The position numbers and the translations under genes are program-made. A stretch of 21,203 bases of DNA from Pseudorhodobacter antarcticus (GTDB lineage: Bacteria > Pseudomonadota > Alphaproteobacteria > Rhodobacterales > Rhodobacteraceae): NCBI GenBank assembly GCA_945897655.1, contig CAMDHB010000016.1, forward strand, positions 1 through 21,203. The letters are read 5' to 3'. Shown piece by piece: positions 7,162 through 14,986 of the stretch; the first letter of the stretch is position 1; every line of letters begins with the position of its first letter. The notes under the pieces were generated by a model. The model saw only the letters and a list, made by a program, of their open reading frames with translations, had not been told where the DNA came from and made no database searches.

Positions 7162-9660
7162 ATGAAAACCCATGTCAAAGCCCTGGTCGTTGGCGGTGGC
7201 GCCGTCGGCACCGGCATTGCATACCACTTGGCCAAGGCCGGCTGGGACACCATGCTGGTCGAGCGGGACGAGTTGACCGCAGGGTCAACCTGGCACGCGG
7301 CAGGGCTGCTGCCCCTGTTCAACATGGGCTATGCCACCACCCATATCCACAAATACTCGGTTGATTTCTACAAGGGGCTGGAGGCTGAGACGGGGCTGAA
7401 CCCGGGCTTTTATGTCGTGGGCAACCTGCGTATGGCGCAGCGGCAAGAGCGGATGGATGAGTATATGCTCTACTCCTCCGTCGCGGAAACGGCTGGGGTT
7501 TATCATGAATTCCTGACGCCCAAGGACATCAAGGATCGCTGGCCGCTGGTGCGGACCGAGGATCTGGTTGGGGCGCTGTATCACCCGCAAGATGGCTACA
7601 TTAACCCCGCAGACGTGACGCAGGCCATGGCCAAGGGTGCGAGGCAGTTTGGCGCAACCTTTGAACGCAAGATTCAGGTCGACGGCTATCGCTGGACCGG
7701 GTCGGAATGGATCGTGTCCTGCACCCGCATGCACGAGGTGGGCGGCAATCTGGTGGCCTCGGATGACCGCTTTGAAATCCATGCCGAGCATGTGGTGACG
7801 GCAACCGGCAACCATGCGCAGCGCACCGCGAAACTGCTGGGCATCAAGATCCCTGCGATTCCGGTGGAACATCAGTATATCGTCACCGAACCCGACCCGA
7901 TGCTGCAGGAATGGCGCAAGACCAACCCGCAACACCCGGTTCTGCGCGATGCCGATGCCAAGTGGTATGTGCGCGAGGAGCGTGGCGGCTGGATTTTGGG
8001 GCCCTACGAAAAGGGCGCACCCGCCCGGTTCCAGTATGACGTCCCTGCAAGCTTCCGCGCCGATCTGTTCCCGCTGGCGCTGGACCGGATCGAGCAGGAA
8101 TACATGTCCTTCATCCACCGGATCCCTTCGTCGGAAACCGTGGGCCTGAAAGACGATTTCAACGGCCCGATCTGCTATACCCCCGACGGCAACCCGCTGG
8201 TCGGCCCGGCCCCCGGTCTGCGCAATATGTGGCTGGCCGAGGGGTTCAGCTTTGGCATCACGGCGGCGGGCGGCACGGGTTACTATCTGGCCCAGATGAT
8301 GGTGAACGGCGAGGCCGAGATTGACATGGCATCCCTTGACCCCAAGCGGTTCGGCGGCTGGATGACCACTGAATACGCCGCCCGCAAGAACGAGGAATGC
8401 TATGACCACGTCTTCATCCTGCACCACCCGGATGAAGAGCGCGAAGCCGCCCGCCCGCTGCGCACCGCGCCCGTCTATGACCGCCAGAGAGCCTTGGGCG
8501 CGCAGTTTGGTCAAGTGAACGGGTGGGAACGCCCGATCTACTACGGCCCCCTGGATGCTCCCGAAGATTTCGAACACAATTCTCGCAGCTTCCGTCGCGG
8601 CGGCTGGTGGCAATATGCGGTGGACGAGGCCCGCGCGATTCGCGAAACCGCCGGCCTGATCGACGCGACCGCCTTTACCAAACACATCGTGCGCGGACCG
8701 GGCGCGACGGCCTTTCTGGACTGGTTCACTTGCAACACCCTGCCCAAGGTGGGCCGGATCAACCTGACCTATGCGCTGACCCCTCAGGGCACGACCCGGA
8801 CAGAGTATACAATCGTTCGTAATGGCGAGAACGACTATTATCTGGTGTCGGCAGGTGCCTGGACGGCCTATGACGCGGACTATCTGCGCAAGGCGGCCGA
8901 AGATTTCATGGGGAATGGGGGCGGGTATATCGACATCCATGATGTGACGACCCAATGGGGCGTCTTTGCGATTGCCGGCCCGAACAGCCGCAAGATTCTG
9001 GCGGAACTGATCAAGGATGCCGAGCCGGAAACCGCATTGTCGAACAAACGTTTCCCTTGGCTTTCGGCCCGGCGGATCGAATTGGGGATGTGCCCGGTGA
9101 ATGCCATCCGTGTGGCCTATACCGGGGAACTGGGCTGGGAACTGCATCATCCCATTGAAATGCAGCGCTATCTTTGGGATCAGCTGATGGCCGCAGGGGC
9201 CAAGCATAGTATGAAGCTGGTCGGCGCACGGGCTCAGAACTGGCTGCGGCAAGAGAAATCCTATCGTGCGTTCGGAAACGAGCTGGGCCGCGATGCAAGC
9301 CCGCTGGAGGCGGCGCTGGACCGCTTTGTTGACCTGAAAAAAGACTTTCAGGGCAAGGCAGCGATGCTGGCCCTGGGCATCCGCAGCAAATGCTGCACCC
9401 TGCTGATCGACGGCCCATCCGACACTGACCCCTGGGGCAAGGAGGCGCTGCTGCTGGATGGCGTCAAGATCGGTCGCCTCACCTCGGGTGGGTATTCCGT
9501 GGCCTTTGGCAAGCAGATCGGCATGGGCTATGTCCGGCCCGATCTGGCCGAGGTGGGGACCAAGCTGAAGGTCCGGATGAACCGCGAACTATGGGACGCC
9601 GTGGTGGTCGTGGACAGCCCCTTTGACCCCAGCAACGCCCGCATCCGCGCGGATGGCTGA
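7162..9660 (+). CDS. FAD-dependent dimethylglycine/sarcosine dehydrogenase-like protein with GcvT domain
   Basis: This is an 832-residue two-part protein. The N-terminal half is a DAO-type FAD oxidoreductase: the dinucleotide-binding motif VVGGGAVGTGIAYHLA begins at residue 9, and GSTWHAAGL (41-49) places His45 where dimethylglycine and sarcosine dehydrogenases attach FAD covalently. A short FAO-M linker (about 380-435) leads into a GcvT aminomethyltransferase domain and its C-terminal barrel (about 440-830), which bind tetrahydrofolate. Such enzymes demethylate N-methylated glycines or related amines and pass the C1 unit to folate. The exact amine is not known. GGAGAG lies just upstream of the ATG. 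The stop overlaps the start of the next gene by eight bases, implying translational coupling. Confidence 0.9.
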   Translation: MKTHVKALVVGGGAVGTGIAYHLAKAGWDTMLVERDELTAGSTWHAAGLLPLFNMGYATTHIHKYSVDFYKGLEAETGLNPGFYVVGNLRMAQRQERMDEYMLYSSVAETAGVYHEFLTPKDIKDRWPLVRTEDLVGALYHPQDGYINPADVTQAMAKGARQFGATFERKIQVDGYRWTGSEWIVSCTRMHEVGGNLVASDDRFEIHAEHVVTATGNHAQRTAKLLGIKIPAIPVEHQYIVTEPDPMLQEWRKTNPQHPVLRDADAKWYVREERGGWILGPYEKGAPARFQYDVPASFRADLFPLALDRIEQEYMSFIHRIPSSETVGLKDDFNGPICYTPDGNPLVGPAPGLRNMWLAEGFSFGITAAGGTGYYLAQMMVNGEAEIDMASLDPKRFGGWMTTEYAARKNEECYDHVFILHHPDEEREAARPLRTAPVYDRQRALGAQFGQVNGWERPIYYGPLDAPEDFEHNSRSFRRGGWWQYAVDEARAIRETAGLIDATAFTKHIVRGPGATAFLDWFTCNTLPKVGRINLTYALTPQGTTRTEYTIVRNGENDYYLVSAGAWTAYDADYLRKAAEDFMGNGGGYIDIHDVTTQWGVFAIAGPNSRKILAELIKDAEPETALSNKRFPWLSARRIELGMCPVNAIRVAYTGELGWELHHPIEMQRYLWDQLMAAGAKHSMKLVGARAQNWLRQEKSYRAFGNELGRDASPLEAALDRFVDLKKDFQGKAAMLALGIRSKCCTLLIDGPSDTDPWGKEALLLDGVKIGRLTSGGYSVAFGKQIGMGYVRPDLAEVGTKLKVRMNRELWDAVVVVDSPFDPSNARIRADG

Positions 9661-10194
9661 CGCCGCCACTTGGACGTTTCACCCGGTCACGCCAGACCGC
9701 TGGCCCGACATGGCCGCCTTGTTCGATGGACGGGGCGGGCCGAAACCCTGCTGGTGCATGCTCTGGCGGCGAGATCTGGAGGGCAAACGTGCGCCGGAAA
9801 AGGCCCCTGACCGCCGCGCCGCAATGGCAGGGCTGGCCCTAGCCGGGCGGCAGGTGGGCCTGCTGGGGTATGATGGTACGACCCCGGTCGCCTGGGCCTC
9901 CATCGCCCCGCGCGCCCTGTTTGACGCGACACTGTCCCCCCTGCCCGACCAACCCGGCCTGTGGTCACTGACCTGTTTCTTCATCCGCAGCGATCATCGC
10001 CGCCAAGGGGGCTTTGCCGCCCTTCTGGCCGCCGCTGAAACCCATGCCCGCCAAAGCGGTGCCAGCGCTATCCCGTGGACCCCGACAGCCCCAGTTACCG
10101 CTTCAGTGGCTTTGTTCCCGCGTTCGAGAAGGCGGGCTTTGTTGCCGTTGCCCGGGCCGGAACCCGCCGGCACGTCCTGCGCAAGATGTTCTAG
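9653..10194 (+). pseudogene. GNAT-family acetyltransferase, broken by a single-base frameshift
   Basis: The frame from ATG 9653 gives a normal GNAT fold as far as GASA, with the acetyl-CoA loop RRQGGFAALLAA. It then turns into proline/serine nonsense. The -1 frame from about 10066 continues with YPVDPDSPSYRFSGFVPAF and ends KAGFVAVARAGTRRHVLRKMF at TAG 10192-10194, which is the usual C-terminus of this acetyltransferase subgroup. One missing base near 10061-10068 explains everything: adding one base gives 543 bases, a clean 180 residues. No slippery heptamer is present, so programmed frameshifting is unlikely. A sequencing error is possible. The start overlaps the preceding gene's stop by eight bases. 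Confidence 0.75.
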
Positions 10195-10204
10195 GCAGGT
10201 TACC

Positions 10205-10747
10205 ATGCCCCCAGAGACGCGCCTGATCACCGCCAGACTGCTGTTGCGCCCGGTCACGCCCGCCGACCGCGCCGATCTGATTGCGCTCGACGCCGATCCG
10301 CAGGTCATGCGATATCTGAACGGCGGGCGACCGGTGCCTGAGGCCGGGCTGGCCGATGCCGATTTCCTGACCCCGCGCGGGACGGAACCCGAGGTTCTGG
10401 CAGCGCTGGACCATGCCAGCGGGCAGTTTCTGGGCTGGTTCGCCCTGTTTGATGATGGCGTTGTTGATGGCCTGCGGTCTGCCGAATTGGGCTATCGTCT
10501 GGCGCGGTCGGCCTGGGGTCAGCGGTTTGGCCGCGAGGGGGCGGCTGCAATGCTGTGCCATGCGCTCGGGCCCTTGGGTTTTGACCGGGTCCGTGCCCAG
10601 ACCATGACCGTCAACGCAGCATCACGCCGGGTGATGGAAGCGGTGGGCATGCGCCATGTCGCCACCCTCTTCCCGGTTTGGCAAAATCCCATTCCCGGCG
10701 CCGATCAGGGCGAGGTGATCTATGAAATCCGTCGTGGTGACGCCTGA
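10205..10747 (+). CDS. GNAT-family acetyltransferase (RimJ/RimL type)
   Basis: This is a 180-residue protein opening with TRLITARLLLRPVTPADRADL, the standard beginning of RimJ/RimL-like N-acetyltransferases. The acetyl-CoA-binding stretch is RFGREGAAAMLCHAL, followed by the NAASRRVMEAVGMRHVATLF helix-strand unit typical of the group. It should acetylate an amine of a protein N-terminus, antibiotic or metabolite; which one is not known. AGG lies about seven bases before the ATG. Because the upstream GNAT gene is frameshifted into this frame, a naive reading gives one fused 374-residue protein, which is an artefact. Its TGA abuts the stop of the converging lyase gene with no gap. Confidence 0.85.
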   Translation: MPPETRLITARLLLRPVTPADRADLIALDADPQVMRYLNGGRPVPEAGLADADFLTPRGTEPEVLAALDHASGQFLGWFALFDDGVVDGLRSAELGYRLARSAWGQRFGREGAAAMLCHALGPLGFDRVRAQTMTVNAASRRVMEAVGMRHVATLFPVWQNPIPGADQGEVIYEIRRGDA

Positions 10748-11572
10748 TCAGCCGGGGCTGGCGGCCAGAATGGCCCTTGCGCGGGCGATGACAGGCGCGT
10801 CGACCATCGCGCCGTCATGTTGGAACAGCACGCCTAGCGTCTCGGCTTTGGCCAGCACTCCAGCGGCCCAGACCCGCTGCGCCTCGGTTGGGGCAAAGGC
10901 GGTGCGGATCACCGGCAGTTGGGCGGGGTGGATGGCGGCCACGGCGTTCATCCCAAGGTCGCGGCCCTTGGCGATTTGCGCGGCGTAAAGGTCAAGGTCG
11001 CGGAAATTGGCGATGGAGCCGGGAAAGCCCAAGGCGCGCAGGCCGCGTGGGGCGGCGGCGCTGGCGATATGGGCCACGGGCAGGTCCAGCGCGCCCCGGT
11101 TGGGGTCCGCACCCAGGGTGGTCGCGTAATCCTCGGGGCCTAGCATCAGGCCGATGCATTGGGGCACGGCGGCGATGGCGGGTAAGTTGGGCAGGGCGGC
11201 GGGGCTTTCGATCAGGGTGATCAGGCCCAAGGTGCCGCCGGTCAGGTCGGCTGCGTTCAACAAGGGCCGTGTGTCCGTGCATTTGGGCAGCATGACGGCA
11301 TGCAGCAGGGCGTGATCGGCGGCGGCCAGGTCCTGCACCATCGCGGCAAGGTTGGCGTTGACGCGCAGGACGCAAGGGATACCGGCCTCGGCTAGGGCCG
11401 CTTGGGCGGCGGGCAGGGCGGCACGGGCGGCGGTTTTGGCCTCAGTTGGAATGGCATCCTCCAGATCCAGAATCACCGCATCGGGGCGGTTGCGAATGGC
11501 CGAGGCCAGAACGCGGTCGTTTCCGGTGGGGGCAAACAGGAGGGCGGTCCAGTTGGGTGGCGTCATGGTCAT
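10748..11572 (-). CDS. CitE-like CoA-ester lyase, probable (S)-citramalyl-CoA lyase
   Basis: This 274-residue HpcH/HpaI-CitE family TIM barrel has all landmarks: DLEDAIP (36-42), CoA-contacting Arg70 in VLRVN, MLPKC (94-98), metal ligand Glu122 in LIESPAAL, GPEDYA (145-150, Asp148 as metal ligand) and AIHPAQL (213-219). The family splits malyl-, citramalyl- or citryl-type CoA esters. Here the partner genes (CoA transferase, HTD2-type hydratase) favour citramalyl-CoA -> acetyl-CoA + pyruvate, as done by Ccl in Pseudomonas aeruginosa itaconate degradation. That specificity is inferred from context. The start overlaps the CoA transferase stop by four bases (ATGA), so the two are coupled, with the transferase first. 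Malyl-CoA lyase is the main alternative. Confidence 0.85.
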   Translation of the reverse strand: MTMTPPNWTALLFAPTGNDRVLASAIRNRPDAVILDLEDAIPTEAKTAARAALPAAQAALAEAGIPCVLRVNANLAAMVQDLAAADHALLHAVMLPKCTDTRPLLNAADLTGGTLGLITLIESPAALPNLPAIAAVPQCIGLMLGPEDYATTLGADPNRGALDLPVAHIASAAAPRGLRALGFPGSIANFRDLDLYAAQIAKGRDLGMNAVAAIHPAQLPVIRTAFAPTEAQRVWAAGVLAKAETLGVLFQHDGAMVDAPVIARARAILAASPG

Positions 11573-12684
11573 CCGAATTCGTGGCGCAGGGCGGGGCCGT
11601 GCTGGTTGAGGGCGGGAACGGGGCCAAGGGCGGCATCCGCTCCGGCGACACGGGTGCCGCGTGCCATCATGGTGACGGGTCCGGCGGGGCTGTCAACCGT
11701 GATGCGGCGGGCCTGCGGGTGGGTGGTCATGTCCTGCATCGACGACAGTCGCCCGCAGGCGATGCCAGCCTCGGTTAAAACCGCGATGGCATCTTCACGG
11801 GTCAGGCGGGCCAAAAGGGGGATGATCAGCGCCTCGATCACCGCCCGGTTGGTGACGCGGTCCGCGTTTTGGGCAAAGCGCGGATCCGTGGCAAGGGCGG
11901 GTTGCCCCAAAATGCGGGTGGCAAAACTGGCCCATTCCCGGTCGCTTTGGACCGACAGCAACACAGGCCCATCACTGCAGTCAAAGGCCCCGTAAGGCGC
12001 GATGGAGGGGTGGCTGAGGCCGACCGGGGCCGGGGCGCGGCCACTATACGCCGTTTGCAGATAGGGCACGTTCATCCAGTCGGCCATGGTGTGGAACAGC
12101 GACACCTCGATCGCCCGGCCCTGCCCCGTTCTTTGCCGCGCAAACAGGGCTTGCAGAATGGCGGCATAGGCGCTTTCGCCCGCCGCAATGTCACAGACCG
12201 AAATGCCGACGCGGGCCAGCCCCTCGGGCGTGCCGTTGACCGACAACAGGCCGCTTTCACCCTGGATCAGCATGTCATAGGCCTTTTGGTCGCGGTACGG
12301 CCCGTCCTCGCCATAGCCCGAGATCGAGGTGTAGATCAGCCGTGGATGCGCCGCGCACATGTCCAAGGGACCCACACCCAGACGGGCGGCGGCACCGGGG
12401 GCCAGGTTTTGCACAAACACATCGGCGCGGGCGATCATCGCCTGCAACAGGGTCAGATCGGCGGGCTGGCGCAGGTCAAGGGCCACGGATTCCTTGCCGC
12501 GATTGGCCCAGACAAAATAGGTGCTTTGGCCCATGACATGTCGGTCATAGCCCCGGGCAAAGTCACCTTCGGGCCGTTCCACCTTGATCACCCGCGCCCC
12601 GGCATCGGCCAGACGGGCGGTGGCGATGGGGGCGGCAACCGCTTGTTCCAGCGAGACGACAAGGATTTCGGACAGGTCGGACAT
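11569..12684 (-). CDS. Type III CoA transferase (CaiB/BaiF family), probable itaconate or mesaconate CoA transferase
   Basis: This 371-residue type III CoA transferase has the catalytic aspartate at Asp137 in KAYDMLIQGESGL, which forms the acyl-Asp anhydride during CoA exchange. The N-terminal EQAVAAPIATARLADAGA segment and IKVERPEGD loop are standard for the fold, which assembles as interlocked dimers in the cytoplasm. In this cluster it most likely activates a C5 branched dicarboxylate (itaconate, by analogy with Ict) from succinyl-CoA, or moves CoA within mesaconyl-CoA (by analogy with Mct). Start ATG 12684 follows TTGGAGG at five bases. It is the first gene of the minus-strand pair and diverges from lysR across 100 bases, the usual arrangement for a LysR-controlled operon. 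Confidence 0.85.
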   Translation of the reverse strand: MSDLSEILVVSLEQAVAAPIATARLADAGARVIKVERPEGDFARGYDRHVMGQSTYFVWANRGKESVALDLRQPADLTLLQAMIARADVFVQNLAPGAAARLGVGPLDMCAAHPRLIYTSISGYGEDGPYRDQKAYDMLIQGESGLLSVNGTPEGLARVGISVCDIAAGESAYAAILQALFARQRTGQGRAIEVSLFHTMADWMNVPYLQTAYSGRAPAPVGLSHPSIAPYGAFDCSDGPVLLSVQSDREWASFATRILGQPALATDPRFAQNADRVTNRAVIEALIIPLLARLTREDAIAVLTEAGIACGRLSSMQDMTTHPQARRITVDSPAGPVTMMARGTRVAGADAALGPVPALNQHGPALRHEFG

Positions 12685-12748
12685 GGGGCCTCCAACGGTT
12701 GCGCTCAGGCTAACCAGCAGCGGGGGGGACTGGGTAATAGCGGATTCC

Positions 12749-12776
12749 TTGACAGGCTATAGGCTGGGCGTCTAAC
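12749..12776 (+). promoter_or_regulatory. Promoter of the lysR gene, predicting a leaderless transcript
   Basis: A perfect -35 box TTGACA (12749-12754) and TCTAAC (12771-12776; four of six matches to TATAAT) are 16 bases apart. The expected start point, about 7-9 bases further on, coincides with the A of the ATG at 12785. The ATG lacks any Shine-Dalgarno sequence, which agrees with a leaderless mRNA. The 16-base direct repeat lies inside the spacer and -10 region, where a bound regulator could repress its own gene. Confidence 0.45.
12758..12773. repeat. Direct repeat copy 1, candidate LysR operator
   Basis: TATAGGCTGGGCGTCT occurs here and again, identically, at 13716-13731. It lies in the region between the divergent CoA transferase and lysR genes. 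The part TAGGC-TGGGC-GTCTA is an imperfect dyad, the sort of site LysR dimers bind. No other copy was noticed in the window. Confidence 0.5.
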
Positions 12777-12784
12777 CCTTCCGC

Positions 12785-13720
12785 ATGGACATCCGACATC
12801 TGAAGTACTTTCTGGCGATATCCGAGGCGCCCTCGCTGTCGGTCGCCTCGCAGCGTCTGGGTGTGGCGCAACCGTCCCTGTCACAGCACGTGATCAAGCT
12901 GGAGGAGGAGTTGGGCGCAGCGCTGCTGGTCCGCTCCCCGCGTGGAGTGGTCTTGACCGAGGCGGGGCGGCTGCTGGCCACGCATGCGCGCGGCATCTGT
13001 AAGGCGCTGGACACCTGCCTGGCCGAGGTGCGGGCGGCCAGCGGCGTGGCGCGGGGGACGGTGGCCTTTGGCATGCCCCCTTCTGTGTCGATGGTGATGT
13101 CGGTGCCCTTGGCCGAGACTGTGCGGCTGGACCATCCGCAGATCCGCCTGCAAGCCATCGAGGCGATGAGCGGGTTCATCAAGACCTGGGTCGAGGACCA
13201 TACGGTGGACATCGGGTTCCTTTATGACCTTGACCGCAAGGAACATTTCGCCGCAACCCATGTGCTGGACGAGGAGTTGTGCTTCTTCTCCGCCCCCGAT
13301 GCCTGGCCCTTTGACACCCCGCCGGGGCAGCCTGTGCCCTTGGCCCGGCTGGCTGGGCTGGAGTTGATCCTGCCCTCACCCTTTCACGGGTTGCGCAAGG
13401 CGATTGAACGCCATGCAGCGGCTGCGGGGGGTACCCTGAACGTGGTGATCGAGATGGATGCGTTGACGCAGATCAAGGAGTTGGTCGCGCGCGGGTCGGG
13501 CCATACCATCTTTGCCCCCGCCGCCGCCTATGACTTTGTCGCAAGGGGCGAGTTGGTCAAATCGCTGATCATCGACCCCGTGATGGCCCGCCCAGTCTAT
13601 CTGGTGCGCAACCCCGTCCATCCGCAAAGCAATGCCTGCCGTGCGGTCGAGGCGGTGGTTTTGGACGTCGCCCGCGATCTGGTGCGGCGGGGGATATGGG
13701 AAGGGCGGTTGGCGTTATAG
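12785..13720 (+). CDS. LysR-family transcriptional regulator
   Basis: This 311-residue LysR regulator has an N-terminal winged helix-turn-helix (residues 1-60) with the usual MDIRHLKYFLAI opening and the recognition region VAQPSLSQHVIKLEEELG. The rest is the two-lobed inducer-binding domain (about 90-300), nearest in style to the Nac/CysB-type group. It should sense a pathway intermediate, presumably an itaconate-like acid or CoA ester, and control the two divergent halves of the locus; that is inferred from position. The ATG has no ribosome site and lies eight bases after a predicted -10 box, so translation may be leaderless. The acyl-CoA dehydrogenase gene follows 90 bases downstream, beginning after a second copy of the candidate operator. 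Confidence 0.92.
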   Translation: MDIRHLKYFLAISEAPSLSVASQRLGVAQPSLSQHVIKLEEELGAALLVRSPRGVVLTEAGRLLATHARGICKALDTCLAEVRAASGVARGTVAFGMPPSVSMVMSVPLAETVRLDHPQIRLQAIEAMSGFIKTWVEDHTVDIGFLYDLDRKEHFAATHVLDEELCFFSAPDAWPFDTPPGQPVPLARLAGLELILPSPFHGLRKAIERHAAAAGGTLNVVIEMDALTQIKELVARGSGHTIFAPAAAYDFVARGELVKSLIIDPVMARPVYLVRNPVHPQSNACRAVEAVVLDVARDLVRRGIWEGRLAL

Positions 13721-13731
13721 GCTGGGCGTCT
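13716..13731. repeat. Direct repeat copy 2, candidate LysR operator
   Basis: This is an exact 16-base copy of 12758-12773 and overlaps the TAG stop of lysR (13718-13720). It stands 80 bases before the acyl-CoA dehydrogenase start, where a LysR recognition site would sit for an internal promoter. A hairpin, GTCTG-GCACT-CAGAC (13728-13742), overlaps its last four bases. Confidence 0.5.
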
Positions 13732-13810
13732 GGCACTCAGACGGGTTTCCTATTTCCCCACAACCGTCCCCCCTGTCACCCTTGGGGCCTGCGACCAAAG
13801 GATCGGACCC

Positions 13811-14986
13811 ATGACCAGCTTTGACCCCACCGCCGAGTTCAGCGCGATCCGCGAGGGGGTGGCGCAGGTCTGCGCGGGGTTTCCCGGCGCCTATTGGCGC
13901 GATCTGGATCAGCGGCGGGCCTATCCCAAGGCGTTCGTCGATGCGCTGGGGCAGGCTGGTTATCTGGCTGCAATGATCCCCGAGGCCTTTGGCGGATCAG
14001 GCCTGAACCTTCAGGCGGCGGCGGTGATTTTGGAGGAGATTCACCGCAACGGCTGCAACGCGGCGGCTTGCCACGCGCAGATGTACACGATGGGCACCGT
14101 GCTGCGGCATGGGTCCGAGGCGCAAAAGCGCGCCTATCTGCCCGGCATTGCCGACGGGTCGCTGCGCCTGCAGGCCTTTGGCGTGACCGAGCCGACCTCG
14201 GGCACCGACACCCTTGCCTTGAAAACCACGGCGCGGCGCGAGGGGGACAGCTATGTCATCAACGGCCAGAAAATCTGGACCTCCCGCGCCGAACATACCG
14301 ATCTGATGGTGCTGCTGGCCCGCACCACGCCGCGCGATCAGGCGGTGTCACGCACGGATGGCCTGTCGGTGTTCCTGATCGACCTGCGGGCGGTTCAGGG
14401 TGTGACGATCCGGCCGATCCGCGCCATGATCAACCATGCGACGACGGAAGTGTTCTTTGACAATGTCCGCATCCCGGCCACGGCGCTGGTGGGCGAGGAA
14501 GGCAAGGGGTTCCGCTACATCCTGTCGGGCATGAATTCCGAACGCATCCTGATTGCGGCGGAATGCATTGGCGATGCCAAGTGGTTCATCAAGAAGGGTG
14601 CCGATTACGCCCGTGAACGGGTGGTATTCGGCGCGCCCATCGGCATCAATCAGGGTGTGCAATTCCCGCTGGCACGCGCGCAGGCGCACATGATGGCGGC
14701 CGAGGCGATCGTGTACCGGGCGGCGGCCATGTACGATTCGGGCCTGAACCCGGGGGTCGAGGCGAACACGGCCAAGATGCTGGCCGCCGATGCCAGTTGG
14801 GAGGCGGCAGAGGCCTGTCTGCAAACCCATGGCGGGTTCGGCTTTGCCGAGGAATATGATGTGGAACGCAAATTCCGCGAGGCGCGGCTGTATCAGGTGG
14901 CCCCGATATCGACGAACCTGATCCTGTGCTACATTGCCGAACAGGTGCTGGGCCTGCCGAAATCCTATGGGGAGGGTCGGGGATGA
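13811..14986 (+). CDS. Acyl-CoA dehydrogenase of the branched dicarboxylate cluster
   Basis: This 391-residue flavoprotein has the three standard domains: helical N-domain (about 10-122), beta-domain with FGVTEPTSGTD and IWTSRA FAD-contacting motifs (123-227), and C-terminal helices. The QTHGGFGFAEEYDVERKFREARLYQ stretch is clear family signature. The usual medium-chain catalytic Glu near the C-terminus is absent: the site reads LYQVAPIST (360-368). A glutamate stands at Glu244 in SGMNSERI, which is where isovaleryl-CoA dehydrogenase keeps its base (SGLDLERL). A branched acyl-CoA is therefore likely. Within this cluster a methylsuccinyl- or other C5-dicarboxylyl-CoA is a reasonable guess, not more. 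AAAGGA lies eight bases before the ATG. Its stop overlaps the PrpD-like start (ATGA). Confidence 0.88.
   Translation: MTSFDPTAEFSAIREGVAQVCAGFPGAYWRDLDQRRAYPKAFVDALGQAGYLAAMIPEAFGGSGLNLQAAAVILEEIHRNGCNAAACHAQMYTMGTVLRHGSEAQKRAYLPGIADGSLRLQAFGVTEPTSGTDTLALKTTARREGDSYVINGQKIWTSRAEHTDLMVLLARTTPRDQAVSRTDGLSVFLIDLRAVQGVTIRPIRAMINHATTEVFFDNVRIPATALVGEEGKGFRYILSGMNSERILIAAECIGDAKWFIKKGADYARERVVFGAPIGINQGVQFPLARAQAHMMAAEAIVYRAAAMYDSGLNPGVEANTAKMLAADASWEAAEACLQTHGGFGFAEEYDVERKFREARLYQVAPISTNLILCYIAEQVLGLPKSYGEGRG

Noticed and set aside
7285..9252. A 655-codon open frame on the minus strand opposite the FAD/GcvT gene
   Set aside because: It is a codon-bias shadow: its sequence matches no family and the plus-strand gene has unmistakable FAD and GcvT motifs throughout.
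9623..10747. A single 374-residue double-GNAT fusion protein
   Set aside because: The middle part is nonsense and the true C-terminus of the first GNAT lies in the -1 frame, so the fusion comes from a frameshift.
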